56,306 nucleotides of DNA from Candidatus Omnitrophota bacterium (GTDB lineage Bacteria > Omnitrophota > Gorgyraeia > Duberdicusellales > Duberdicusellaceae), in assembly GCA_016932855.1 (NCBI GenBank), contig JAFGCB010000054.1, forward strand, positions 1 through 56,306, given 5' to 3'. A program made the position numbers and the translations under genes. Below are positions 14,256-23,328 of this stretch, piece after piece (the stretch's first letter is position 1; each line of letters opens with the position of its first letter). Below the pieces are notes generated by a model that was not told where the DNA came from, made no database searches, and worked only from the letters and a program-made list of their open reading frames with translations.

Positions 14256-15824
14256 TCACCGCTTTAGATTCATAAAATCTTTTTTCAAAAGCCGTGATAT
14301 TTCTTTGACGTAAGAGAGCAATATTTTCTCGAAGTCTCCCGAGGTTTCATCGTAGGTATTCCACCAGTTCCAGTCGCTGCCTTCAATAATCCGGAGGTAA
14401 CTTATGGCTTTATCCAGGATATGGGTTTTTGCTTTATGCTTATCTATATTTTTCTTAATTCTGGTAAGCATATGCCAGTTGCGGTTGTTTTCTTTTGAGC
14501 CGGCCCATACGCCGAAGTCGGCGTTTATCCAGGAGCCCGGCCAGATTTTTGAATCTATACTTTTGAATTTTCCGTTTTTTATGTAGGAAGACAGCGTATT
14601 GGTTTTAAGTTTAGGGTGTTTTTCTAGCCTTGAATAGAGGGCGTAGAAAAAGTCTTTTGCATTGTTGTTGTAGTATTCCCAGGCGTTTTCACCGTCCATG
14701 GCGATAAGAACCATCCGTTTTTTGTAGAGGCGGCAGGTATGGCTATGTATGTTTTCCAGATGGCCGAGTAAATCGTTCGCTGCTGCCTGAAGGTTTTCCC
14801 AGCCGTGGTAGGAAAAACTTATTGCGTTTGAGAGATTTTTATCCCGGAAGAATACGAGCATGTCATCAAAATAATAAGGCCGGTAGATTATGTGACGGGG
14901 AAGCGGTTTCGCGGGGTTCATCCGGGGGGCAAAGGTTTTAAAGAGGATTTCTTCGTCGGTAGCCAGGTATTTAAATTTATTTTTTTTGTATAAAAGCAGG
15001 GTTTCGGGGCTTACGCTTCCTTCGGAAGGCCAGGAGCCGTTAACCTGCGTGTCAAAAACCGAGCTAGTCCTTTCTTTCGCCTCTTTTATTTGCCACCAGG
15101 CCTCTTCAGGATAAGAAAATCTAAGACGAGGACAATGCTGATTATGATAATTATGTACGATGTCGGTATCGCATAAAAGCGGTATAATCGGGTGATAATA
15201 CGGGGAGGTGGTGATCTCGATTTGCTTATTTGCGATAAGCCATTTGTATAAGGGTAGCGTTTCAGAGATTATTGCGCGTTGTTTATTTAGGATATAGGAT
15301 TTATCCTCTTCCGAGAAATTTCTTCCTTTACTGATTAATTCTTGGAGGTTTTTATCATCTTCGATGCTGGTAAAATGGAACCAAACCAGATTGAAATATA
15401 CTTGCAGGTCGCGCATTTCCTGGGCAGTGTATCTTGCGGATTTGCCGCGGCTTGATTTTTCAAGAAGTTCAAGATAGCGCGGGTAGGGATCGATCATGCG
15501 CATTTTATTAACGGAAAAAAAGCGCCTGAGAATAAACTTTCGTTCCATTCCGGTTAAGTCCTCGGCCCTTTTTTCAGAAATCTTAAGGAAGCGGTCAGAG
15601 GCATTATTTTGCGCATAGTCGATTATTTGGTCCAGGAGTACGGGCGTAAAATTGAAATTGGCTTTAACGGCGGGGAATTTGCTTAATAATTTTGCGAATC
15701 CGTAATAGTCTTTTACGGTATGCAGCCGTACCCAGGGAAGGAAATATTCCTTGTCTCTGGGTTTTTTGTAGTAGGGTTGGTGCATATGCCAGAGAAAAAG
15801 AACATTGGTGCTAGACTTGCTCAT
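14256..15824 (-). CDS. GH57 alpha-amylase family protein (COG1449 type)
   Basis: 522 residues. WHMHQP (12-17) is region 1, YHPIIPLL (about 210-217) region 2, GSWPSEGSVS with the probable nucleophile Glu268 region 3, and MDGENAWEYY with Asp377 region 4. These define the amylase subgroup distinct from the glucanotransferase and the branching enzyme. No export signal is present, so it likely trims or debranches intracellular glycogen. It is flanked by the branching enzyme and the glucanotransferase in one operon. Confidence 0.88.
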   Translation of the reverse strand: MSKSSTNVLFLWHMHQPYYKKPRDKEYFLPWVRLHTVKDYYGFAKLLSKFPAVKANFNFTPVLLDQIIDYAQNNASDRFLKISEKRAEDLTGMERKFILRRFFSVNKMRMIDPYPRYLELLEKSSRGKSARYTAQEMRDLQVYFNLVWFHFTSIEDDKNLQELISKGRNFSEEDKSYILNKQRAIISETLPLYKWLIANKQIEITTSPYYHPIIPLLCDTDIVHNYHNQHCPRLRFSYPEEAWWQIKEAKERTSSVFDTQVNGSWPSEGSVSPETLLLYKKNKFKYLATDEEILFKTFAPRMNPAKPLPRHIIYRPYYFDDMLVFFRDKNLSNAISFSYHGWENLQAAANDLLGHLENIHSHTCRLYKKRMVLIAMDGENAWEYYNNNAKDFFYALYSRLEKHPKLKTNTLSSYIKNGKFKSIDSKIWPGSWINADFGVWAGSKENNRNWHMLTRIKKNIDKHKAKTHILDKAISYLRIIEGSDWNWWNTYDETSGDFEKILLSYVKEISRLLKKDFMNLKR

Positions 15825-15833
15825 AGTTCGCTA

Positions 15834-15869
15834 TCTGCGGTCATCTGTCTTTTGTCTGCGATCATCTGT
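15834..15869. repeat. Short tandem word repeat
   Basis: TCTGCGGTCATCTGT at 15834-15848 recurs as TCTGCGATCATCTGT at 15855-15869. It fills the gap between two GH57 genes and probably arose by slippage. Confidence 0.6.
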
Positions 15870-15878
15870 GTTTAAAAA

Positions 15879-17462
15879 TTATGCCGAGAATACCGAGTAG
15901 TTGATATCGCTAAAAGGATTATTTTTATTCTCAAGGTTTGCGACAAAGCCTTCATCGGGATGAGAGCGTTTCAGCTGGTTGTAAAGAGAGTAGAAATTTT
16001 CAAGATGTTCGATTATTCTTTTTTCGGCGTAACTCGTAAAGGTTTGAGTCTTCAAGATAAAAGGCCAATCGCTTGATTGGGCTAGCAGGAGTTCGCGGGT
16101 CATTTGATTGAGAATTCTGGTTTTTAAATGTCCGGGGTTGTTTTTGTTCCTGGCAAGCCTGGCCATAAGTTCGGCTGCCCGGTGTAGATGGGGGTAGATC
16201 CAGTCATTGTAGCCGCCCAGCCAGACTTCACTGTATCCTTTGTAGCCCCAGCTTGAGCCCGCGGGGTTTATTACCTGATTTTTCGGGTAACGCTTTAGGT
16301 ATTCGAAAGGGGTGGTAAGCTTAAAGACATTTTGGTCGTAGCAGGCTTTGCGTATTAAGAAGTTGAGCCAGGAAATTCCCTCGAACCACCAGTGTCCGAA
16401 GAGTTCGGCGTCATAAGGGCAGATTATTATCGGTTTTCTGCCTAGGAGAGAAGAAAGATATTCAATTTGTTTTTCCCGGTTAAACATGAAGTTTCCGGCG
16501 TGGTAGGCTGATTTTTCCCGGGCTTCTTCGGGTATGTAAGGTTGTTTGCCTTCGGTCTCGCCGGTTATTTTATAATATTTTATCCCGGTAAATACCCGTT
16601 CGCCGGTCGGGGCGATATAGGGCTGAACGTGGTTATAGTCTAAATCAAATCCGATATCACGGTAGTATTCCCTGTAGCTGTAGTCTCCGGGATAGCCTTC
16701 GATTGCCGACCATACGCTTTTTGAGCTTTCCATGTCTCTTCCGAAGACTCCCACTCTGTTGGGAGTCCAGTATCCTGAATAGACGCCGAATTTCGGACGG
16801 GGCACGCCGAAGATGACCCCGTGAGTTTCGAGGATGAAATATTTTATCCCTTCTTCTTTTAAGAATTTGTCCAGGCCGTCAAAATAGCCGCATTCAGGAA
16901 GCCATATTCCCTTGGGATTAGTTCCGAAAACCCGTCTATAGGAAGAGACTCCTACGCGCACTTGAGCTTTTACTGTTTCTTCTTGAATTCCGATAAGAGG
17001 CAGATATCCGTGGGTAGCGCAGCAGGTGATTATTTCAAGCTTTCCGGTTTCCTGGATAGCCTTGAAAGCCTGAGGGAGATTTCGCTGCCATTTATCCAAA
17101 AACATCTTTTTAGTTTCAGAAAACCGCTGGTGGTACATGTGGGCAAGTTTATTAAATTCCGGCATAAACCGCGTGCGCTCGATTTCTTTTCCCGAAAGTT
17201 CTATCATTTTGTTAAGATGTTGCTCAAAGCGGTAAAGCAAAAGTTCGTCCTGGAGCATTGCCGCAAGAGTGGGAGATATATTTATGGTGAGCCGGAAATC
17301 GACCTTGTCGTTTTGGAGGCCTTCAAGCATTGATAATAGAGGTATGTATGTTTCGGTAAGAGCCTCGAAGAACCAGCGTTCTTCCAGAAAGTCGGGATGT
17401 TCCGGATGTCTTACAAAAGGAAGATGAGCATGTAATATAAGACTAAGATAACCTTTTTCCAT
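15879..17462 (-). CDS. GH57 1,4-alpha-glucan branching enzyme
   Basis: 527 residues. HAHLPF (11-16), HGYLPL (151-156), GIWLPECGY with nucleophile Glu190, and PYDAELFGHWW with Asp351 are the branching-enzyme signatures of GH57, followed by the C-terminal helical DUF1957 domain (SSDWPFILKTQTFTSYAEKR). It forms alpha-1,6 branches in glycogen. The length is typical. It lies 77 bases after the DUF4912 gene. Confidence 0.93.
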   Translation of the reverse strand: MEKGYLSLILHAHLPFVRHPEHPDFLEERWFFEALTETYIPLLSMLEGLQNDKVDFRLTINISPTLAAMLQDELLLYRFEQHLNKMIELSGKEIERTRFMPEFNKLAHMYHQRFSETKKMFLDKWQRNLPQAFKAIQETGKLEIITCCATHGYLPLIGIQEETVKAQVRVGVSSYRRVFGTNPKGIWLPECGYFDGLDKFLKEEGIKYFILETHGVIFGVPRPKFGVYSGYWTPNRVGVFGRDMESSKSVWSAIEGYPGDYSYREYYRDIGFDLDYNHVQPYIAPTGERVFTGIKYYKITGETEGKQPYIPEEAREKSAYHAGNFMFNREKQIEYLSSLLGRKPIIICPYDAELFGHWWFEGISWLNFLIRKACYDQNVFKLTTPFEYLKRYPKNQVINPAGSSWGYKGYSEVWLGGYNDWIYPHLHRAAELMARLARNKNNPGHLKTRILNQMTRELLLAQSSDWPFILKTQTFTSYAEKRIIEHLENFYSLYNQLKRSHPDEGFVANLENKNNPFSDINYSVFSA

Positions 17463-17539
17463 TTTATTTGAACCCTTTTGTATTAATTAAATCTAAAGGC
17501 AAGACAGGCCCGAAAGAGCGGGGTAACCTTCTTGCGTTC

Positions 17540-18586
17540 TTATTTTTGAGTTCTTTTTACTATAGGAGTGCTTCTTAAGGTGTCTTTTCCGTCGCTGGAT
17601 TTAGCCTCTACCGGAAAGTCGAAATTACCTATGGGTAAGGCAAACCTGAAGCTGAAAGTCCCGTCTTTGCGCAGGTTTACTTTTTTACCCTTTAAGGTTA
17701 CATTTGCGTCCGGCACGGTCCGTCCGTAAAGAATAAGCTCGGTGTAAACCTCGAGGAAAAATTGCCGCATTTTTTCTCGCTTTACCGGAGAGAAGGCTTC
17801 TGATCCGGCGAAAGAAGATATCTGGCGTCTAAAAATTTCCTCGAATTTCCTGCGTCTTTCCAGAGAGCTCCTGCCCAAATCATAGATACCGAGGATTTTA
17901 AAATAGTCTTCGTCAGGCAAAACCCATTCTTCGTCTAAAACCGAGGATATGCCGAAAACGGGAGTTGATATTATATTCGAGCGGGCAAGCAGATAAAAAT
18001 TACCTTTGTGGCTTAAAAACCCTATATCTATGCAGAAAGAGCAGCCCGGTTTATTCACGTTTATATACCAGTTTAAAGCTACGTCGTTTATCTCGACATC
18101 AAAAAAGCTGTTGGCGTTGAAGCCGGTAAAGTGCTTTATTCCGCTTACATCATAAACCCGGAGCACGCGCTTTAAACCGTTTCTTTCGTCATCGGGGATT
18201 TTGGCGATAACTTCTTCTTCTTTTTCTTTGGCAATGTCCCAGTAAGTATGCAGCCACCAGGGATCTCTGGTCATGGCCACTATTCGATTATCGAAGTAGC
18301 GAAGGGGTAGCCGGAAGGCTTCGTGATCAGCTTCCTTGACTGCTATGCCAAGATCGTATTTGGAAGCCTGAACTTTCTGTGACGTTTCTACGATTACCTT
18401 GGGGGTTTTGGAAAAATAATTTGTGGCTTCTTTCGATGTCTTTATTTTTTTTATCTTTCCCAAGACAGGAATTTTAGTTTTTCTTAAGGGCGCTTTTTTT
18501 GTCTTTGAATTGTTTTTTCTCGAAGACGGACCGGATTTTTTAGAAGAATTTTTCAGGGACTTTCGGGAATTCGTCCTACTTTTCAT
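17540..18586 (-). CDS. DUF4912 domain protein
   Basis: 348 residues. The first 65 are basic and disordered (SRKSLKNSSKKSGPSSRKNN). A DUF4912 domain covers about 90-230, with IVAMTRDPWWLHTYWDI as its marker and a later FNANSFFDVEINDVALNWYI. The domain resembles carbohydrate- or ligand-binding folds and is often found next to GH57 genes, consistent with a scaffold or glycogen-binding role; that role is inference. It is first in the alpha-glucan operon. AAGGAG precedes the ATG. Confidence 0.8.
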   Translation of the reverse strand: MKSRTNSRKSLKNSSKKSGPSSRKNNSKTKKAPLRKTKIPVLGKIKKIKTSKEATNYFSKTPKVIVETSQKVQASKYDLGIAVKEADHEAFRLPLRYFDNRIVAMTRDPWWLHTYWDIAKEKEEEVIAKIPDDERNGLKRVLRVYDVSGIKHFTGFNANSFFDVEINDVALNWYINVNKPGCSFCIDIGFLSHKGNFYLLARSNIISTPVFGISSVLDEEWVLPDEDYFKILGIYDLGRSSLERRRKFEEIFRRQISSFAGSEAFSPVKREKMRQFFLEVYTELILYGRTVPDANVTLKGKKVNLRKDGTFSFRFALPIGNFDFPVEAKSSDGKDTLRSTPIVKRTQK

Positions 18587-18685
18587 TTTAATCTCCTTTG
18601 ATAAGGTTTGGAAAACCCTTTAAGCCCGTAAGTATTGATAATCTTAGGCTTAAATTGAAACAAAGGCTTTAAAAGTTAACTACAA

Positions 18686-18714
18686 ATGATATCATTGGTC
18701 CTTGGGAAAGTCAA
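18686..18714 (-). promoter_or_regulatory. Promoter of the alpha-glucan operon
   Basis: TTGACT (18709-18714), a 17-base spacer ending in TGA, then TATCAT (18686-18691): a -35 plus extended -10. The start site would be near 18679 with a leader of about 93 bases before the DUF4912 gene. Confidence 0.65.
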
Positions 18715-18767
18715 TATATTATACAGTCTTTTCGAAAAGATTTTTGGCGACAAGGCCGGGTTCGGCT

Positions 18768-19769
18768 TTAGGCGTAGGTAAGCTCTTTGAGCCGTTGTAT
18801 TTGTTCGTCTTTGCCAAGGACAATAAGGGTATCTTCCGCTTCAATGGTTGTGGATGAAGACGGATTGTAAAGAAAACCTGATTTTTTCTTGACCGCGACG
18901 ACCAGGAGGCCTGTTTTCTGGGGTATGCGGGCGTTGGCCAGAGAGGCATTAGCGAGAGATGATTTTTTGGGAACAAGCAGCTCTTCAAGCTTAAGCGAAA
19001 GCCCGTCTTCTGTGGTTGTAGTCATTACGTCCAGGAAAGAAAGAACCTGAGGCCGAAGAATCATCGAAGCCATGCGCCTACCCCCGATTACTTCAGGAAG
19101 TATTACGTTGTTTGAGCCGGCTTTAAGAAGTTTTCCCATGCAGGTTTCCTCTTTTGCCAAGCTTATTATTTTCAGGTTAGGGTTGAGGTTGCGCGAGGAC
19201 AGAACCACAAAAAGATTTTCTTTATCCGTATCCAGACAGGATATAAGCCCTTTGGCCTGATCGATCTTTGCTTTCTGCAAAGCTTCATCGGAAGTGGGGT
19301 CTGCCTCAAGTAAGAGTATGTCTTCAAAAGCCGCCCGGATTTCTTTTGAGCCTGCTTCAGCTATAACCATGAATTCCACGCGAGCCTTCTTGAATTCTTT
19401 AATTACTTCCTGGGCGACTTTTCCGGAGCCGCAGATAATAAAATGATCTTTAAGTAACTCTATTCGTTTTTGCATTTTGATCCTCCTGGTAATAAAACTA
19501 AACTGTCCCTCGATAATAAAATTGATAATAACGGTTACCGCGTAGGCGAATATCCCTACTGAACCTATGATTAAGAAGATTGTGAATATTTTTCCCTGGC
19601 TGCTTAATTGTTTTACTTCATGAAAGCCTACCGTAGATATGGTGATAATCGTCATGTATAAGCCTTCCAGCACGCTCCAACCCTCTATATAGACGTATCC
19701 CACTGTTCCGACGGCAATAAGCAGAAAGACTAACAGTATCGCCAGCGTAACTTTCTTAACTATTGTCAT
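18768..19769 (-). CDS. Potassium channel with RCK (TrkA-N/TrkA-C) domains, altered filter
   Basis: 333 residues. TM1 (about 8-27), pore helix and filter (TISTVGFHE, 44-51), TM2 (about 62-85), then a Rossmann-type RCK domain (FIICGSGKVAQEV) and a TrkA-C domain at the end. The layout is that of MthK-like two-TM channels. The filter TVGF is followed by His-Glu instead of Gly-Asp, so ion selectivity may differ from standard TVGYGD channels. It overlaps xseB by 14 bases and is the last gene of the long mreB-headed run. Confidence 0.85.
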   Translation of the reverse strand: MTIVKKVTLAILLVFLLIAVGTVGYVYIEGWSVLEGLYMTIITISTVGFHEVKQLSSQGKIFTIFLIIGSVGIFAYAVTVIINFIIEGQFSFITRRIKMQKRIELLKDHFIICGSGKVAQEVIKEFKKARVEFMVIAEAGSKEIRAAFEDILLLEADPTSDEALQKAKIDQAKGLISCLDTDKENLFVVLSSRNLNPNLKIISLAKEETCMGKLLKAGSNNVILPEVIGGRRMASMILRPQVLSFLDVMTTTTEDGLSLKLEELLVPKKSSLANASLANARIPQKTGLLVVAVKKKSGFLYNPSSSTTIEAEDTLIVLGKDEQIQRLKELTYA

Positions 19770-19968
19770 CTTCTTCGAATTTCTTAATTATTTTCTTTAC
19801 TTCCATTTCTGTTTTTTGTATTTTTTCCTTGCATATTTTTATGAGTTCCGTTGCGGTCTTGACTTTTACCGATAATTCATCAACGTCTATGTTTTCCGCC
19901 TGTAAATCTTCGAGAATTCCCTTAAGTTGGTCTATGGCTTCTTGGTATTTGAATATTTTTTTGGTCAT
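19756..19968 (-). CDS. xseB: Exodeoxyribonuclease VII small subunit
   Basis: 70 residues, all helical, with the family pattern: FKYQEAIDQLKGILEDLQ, then DVDELSVKVKTATELIKICKEKI. It partners XseA to degrade single-stranded DNA. It starts within the end of xseA (47-base overlap) and has GGTGAG before its ATG. The size is normal for the family. Confidence 0.9.
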   Translation of the reverse strand: MTKKIFKYQEAIDQLKGILEDLQAENIDVDELSVKVKTATELIKICKEKIQKTEMEVKKIIKKFEEDDNS

Positions 19969-21283
19969 TTTCTCTCACCTCTTTGATTTGCGAAAGGGAT
20001 TCGCCTTTATAATAAATGGTTTTTAAGATTTCTCCTTTTTTAAGTTGGGCCGCGGACTTTACTGGCTTGTCTGCTTTTAAGGTAATTGAATAACCCCGTT
20101 TAAGCACATTGCCAGGGTCAAGTATACTTATTTTGCTTTCAATATATTTTACATTGGACCGGGCGTCCTGCAAAGTTCTTTTAACGGCGTCGGCAATAAT
20201 TTTAAGATTTTCGCGCATAAGATTGTTTTTATTTTTCAGGACATGGTTTACGAAGCTGACTGTTGTTGATTGAGCTTGCCCTAAATAAACGCGCTTTTCC
20301 CGTAAGTAGCGGTTTACGTGGTGGTCGACGGTGAGGGCGCTTGTTTTTAAAGCTTGTTTTTGAAAGTCTAAGTACAGAGCCGATTTCTCGATTATGGCTT
20401 GATTGAGGCTTTCAAGGTTGTTCAGCAGTTGGGTTACTTTTTCTACGAGGAATTGAGCTACTTTGGTCGGGGTCTTAAAAGATGTATTGCTGACTAAGTC
20501 GGTAACACTTTCATCGGTCTGGTGGCCCAAGGCTGAAAGTATGGGTATCTTCATAAGGGCGATTTTGGCGGCAATGCGCTTATTGTCAAACCAGGCAAGA
20601 TCGGCTTTTGAGCCGCCTCCCCGGGTAATGATGACAGTGTCGAGTTTAAGATCAGGGCTGCTTAAGTATTCAAGGCCTTGCAGGACATCCCGTTCAACAT
20701 TTTTGCCCTGCATGTAGGAATTATAGGCTATTATTTTAAAGCCATATCCGCTTGAGTTCAGTTCATTTATAAAGTCGTGATAGGCCGCCGAATCAAAGGC
20801 GGTTATCAGGCCGATTTTCAATGGCACTTCCGGGATTTTAAGTAATTTGTTTTTTTCGAGAAGGCCTTCCCGTCGCAGCTCTTCTATTATTTTCAATCGA
20901 TTTTGGGCGAATTTGCCTAATGTGTATATAGGGTCTATATCAATTACAATAAGGCTGTATTGACCGGTAGGCGGGTGCAGGCTTACTTGGCAGAGGAATT
21001 TTACTTCAATGTCGTTTTTAAGTTCGAAGGCCTGCTGGGCTTTTCGGATACGTTCGAAAACCAGAGGTTTTCTGTTTGCAAAAAGTGCTATTCTTGCTTT
21101 AGCAACAATTTCATGGTCTTGGGGATGTTTTTGGACCAGTTCGAAGTAAGTGTGTTTTTTATCTCTTTCAGGGCGCAGTCCCTGGATTTCTCCGCATACC
21201 CAGATATAGCCGGGAAATTCCCTTTTTACAGCATCAGATACAGCCTGGTTCAATTCAAGAACAGTATATATTTTTTCGGTCAT
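19922..21283 (-). CDS. xseA: Exodeoxyribonuclease VII large subunit
   Basis: 453 residues from the ATG at 21283, where the family N-terminus begins (KIYTVLELNQAV). An OB-fold (about 20-100, including GEIQGL and HTYFEL) is followed by the catalytic core with TRGGGSKADLAWFD and SALGHQTDESVTDLV, then long coiled coils. A GTG at 21298 is an alternative start; the open frame to 21364 overlaps the upstream gene and adds no family sequence. xseB follows with an overlap. Confidence 0.93.
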   Translation of the reverse strand: MTEKIYTVLELNQAVSDAVKREFPGYIWVCGEIQGLRPERDKKHTYFELVQKHPQDHEIVAKARIALFANRKPLVFERIRKAQQAFELKNDIEVKFLCQVSLHPPTGQYSLIVIDIDPIYTLGKFAQNRLKIIEELRREGLLEKNKLLKIPEVPLKIGLITAFDSAAYHDFINELNSSGYGFKIIAYNSYMQGKNVERDVLQGLEYLSSPDLKLDTVIITRGGGSKADLAWFDNKRIAAKIALMKIPILSALGHQTDESVTDLVSNTSFKTPTKVAQFLVEKVTQLLNNLESLNQAIIEKSALYLDFQKQALKTSALTVDHHVNRYLREKRVYLGQAQSTTVSFVNHVLKNKNNLMRENLKIIADAVKRTLQDARSNVKYIESKISILDPGNVLKRGYSITLKADKPVKSAAQLKKGEILKTIYYKGESLSQIKEVRENDQKNIQIPRSHRPT

Positions 21284-21321
21284 CAGGGCTTGCTTCACGG
21301 CGCCATTATAGCACAATTTAT

Positions 21322-21645
21322 CTATTTTTTTACAGGTTCTATTGATACTATTTCTAGATCGCAAGGGACCTGCCGGGAAAAATCGTTTTTGAATCTTTCG
21401 GGATCTATTTCTTCTTCAAAATAGAATACCGTTTGGATTTCACCTTCCAGGCCGAGCTTTAGAGCCCGGGTAAAACTAATCTGGGGGTGAGGATTAAACC
21501 CCCGGGTATAGACCGTGGGATAGTCCCCTCTTCTTAAGGCCCGCATGAATAAGCGGAAGATGTCTAATTGGGAAAAATAAATCATTTTACCTTTTTTCAA
21601 GAAGTTAACCTTAAGCTTGTATAATTTTTTGATTTGTTCGGACAT
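21322..21645 (-). CDS. DUF2344 radical-SAM-linked protein, short form
   Basis: 107 residues matching the N-terminal half of the TIGR03936/DUF2344 family: KVNFLKKGKMIYFSQLD and TRGFNPHPQISFTRALKLGLEG. Family members are usually about twice this length, so the C-terminal half is missing. It overlaps the radical SAM gene by 35 bases; in many bacteria the two are adjacent or fused. The link to tRNA or rRNA modification is a guess from that context. Confidence 0.8.
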   Translation of the reverse strand: MSEQIKKLYKLKVNFLKKGKMIYFSQLDIFRLFMRALRRGDYPTVYTRGFNPHPQISFTRALKLGLEGEIQTVFYFEEEIDPERFKNDFSRQVPCDLEIVSIEPVKK

Positions 21646-23266
21646 GCTCTAAAGAATCAGTTGAGTTTAGAAATAAATCAAGGTTCAAACCGTATTTTTG
21701 GCCTGAACGGCGCCAGCTCCCTATATTTAGGAAGCTGTCCTTAAGCTTAAGCTCTTGGTAAAATATATCCTCGATTAGACCGGAGATTCTTCTGTCAGCC
21801 TTGGAGAGCAGGTGCTCCAGGTAAGTTTTATCAAAGTCGGAAAAATTCAACTTCATAAATTTATTTTTCGAGATTCTTTTTCTTAAAGTGTTTTTTTTAT
21901 TATCGAAGCTCGGCTTATCTTCCAGGCCGTAGTTTTGAAACGGGCTGAAAGGTTTGGGGTTAAAGTAGGATATAGTCGCGTTTACCTGTGGGAAGAATCC
22001 TTTTTCTTTTCTGTAGGCCAGGGCTAAAAGCTCAAGGGTATCGCCGATGCTTACTACATCTTCGGTGGTCTCTCCGGGTAGGCCCAGCATAAAATAAAGC
22101 TTAAGGTGTCTGTAGCCGAGATGAGCCGCGATTCTCGCGACTTCAATGCATTCATCGATATCGATATTTTTTCCGATAAAGTTACGCAGTTTTTCATTTC
22201 CGGCTTCCAGGGCGAGAGTTAATCCCGGTTTTTTAGCATAGGCCAGTTTTTTTATTATTTCGGTTGTTCCTTTGACGGGCCTTAACGAAGGTATTGATAT
22301 TGCCACTCTTTTCTTTTTGAAATAAGGGATTATTTCGTCAAGAAGCCCACTTAAGCCTTGGTAGTCAATAACTGACAGGCCCAGGAGCGATATCGCCTCA
22401 TAGCCGGTTGTTTTATACAAGGCCCTTATTCTTTCGGAAACAACTTTGCTTTCTCGTTGCCGGTAGGGCCAATAAGTGCATCGGGCCTGGCAGAATTTGC
22501 ACTGGTTAGGGCAGCCTCTTTGGAGCTCGACCTGTAGCCTGTCAAAGATAATGCTTGTAAAAGGCATAATCCAGCTTTGGGGATAAAAATATCGGTTTAA
22601 GTCTTTCAAGTAAGCCCTTCTTAAAGGAAAAGGGACATTTTTATCTTTAGGCAAGATGTGCGAATTTTCCTGGTAATAAAACTCGGGTACATAGATTCCT
22701 TCAATTTCAGCAAGCGATAAGGTTTTTTCTTCTTTTGACAAATTTCTGGCTTCCTTAATTTTCTCTATAAATGAAAATGCCCTGTCTTCAAATTCACCCA
22801 GAAAGAAAACATCGACAAATTTTTCAAGGGGCTCGGGATTGTTCAGGCCCCCTACCATAACAAGAGGTTTATGTCTTTTATTTCTTTGGATGGGGATACC
22901 TCCCATTTCAAGCATCTTTAAAAAATTTATAAAATTAAGCTCGTAGTTTATCGAAAATGCAACGAGGTCAAAGTCTTTAAGAGGGGTTTTGGTTTCCAGT
23001 GAAAATAGGGGTATTTTTTCAGTGAATATATGTTTTTCGAGGTCACTCGCCGGCATAAAACATCTTTCGCAGCTTAGGTTTTCCTGGGAGTTGAAAATTT
23101 CATGTATTATTCTAAATCCTAGGTTACTCATGCCTATTTCGTAGATTTCAGGAAAGCAAAGGCAAATCCTTAAGTCAGTGGACTTGGGTGGATTAAAATT
23201 AAGATTCCATTCGCCCCCTGTGTAACGGCCGGGTTTTTGAAATTTCAATAAATCTATATTTTTCAT
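21611..23266 (-). CDS. TIGR03960-family radical SAM protein
   Basis: 551 residues. An N-terminal B12-binding-like fold (about 30-170: RICLCFPEIYEIGMSNLG, MVGGLNNPEP) precedes the radical SAM barrel with RGCPNQCKFCQA (Cys252, Cys256, Cys259 bind the 4Fe-4S cluster). The GG(L)xGE-type SAM loop appears as ALEAGNE. The reaction is unknown for the family. It lies 62 bases after rodA and overlaps its DUF2344 partner. Confidence 0.9.
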   Translation of the reverse strand: MKNIDLLKFQKPGRYTGGEWNLNFNPPKSTDLRICLCFPEIYEIGMSNLGFRIIHEIFNSQENLSCERCFMPASDLEKHIFTEKIPLFSLETKTPLKDFDLVAFSINYELNFINFLKMLEMGGIPIQRNKRHKPLVMVGGLNNPEPLEKFVDVFFLGEFEDRAFSFIEKIKEARNLSKEEKTLSLAEIEGIYVPEFYYQENSHILPKDKNVPFPLRRAYLKDLNRYFYPQSWIMPFTSIIFDRLQVELQRGCPNQCKFCQARCTYWPYRQRESKVVSERIRALYKTTGYEAISLLGLSVIDYQGLSGLLDEIIPYFKKKRVAISIPSLRPVKGTTEIIKKLAYAKKPGLTLALEAGNEKLRNFIGKNIDIDECIEVARIAAHLGYRHLKLYFMLGLPGETTEDVVSIGDTLELLALAYRKEKGFFPQVNATISYFNPKPFSPFQNYGLEDKPSFDNKKNTLRKRISKNKFMKLNFSDFDKTYLEHLLSKADRRISGLIEDIFYQELKLKDSFLNIGSWRRSGQKYGLNLDLFLNSTDSLEHVRTNQKIIQA

Positions 23267-23328
23267 GGCAAGATTATTTTTAAAGTTTAGGTTTTACGAA
23301 GAGGCTTACCGTAGACGAAGTAAGATAT

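Noticed and set aside
21299-21333. A promoter for xseA (TATAAT at 21305-21310)
   Set aside because: The -35 match is poor and the gene is inside an operon; the hexamer may be chance in A/T-rich DNA.
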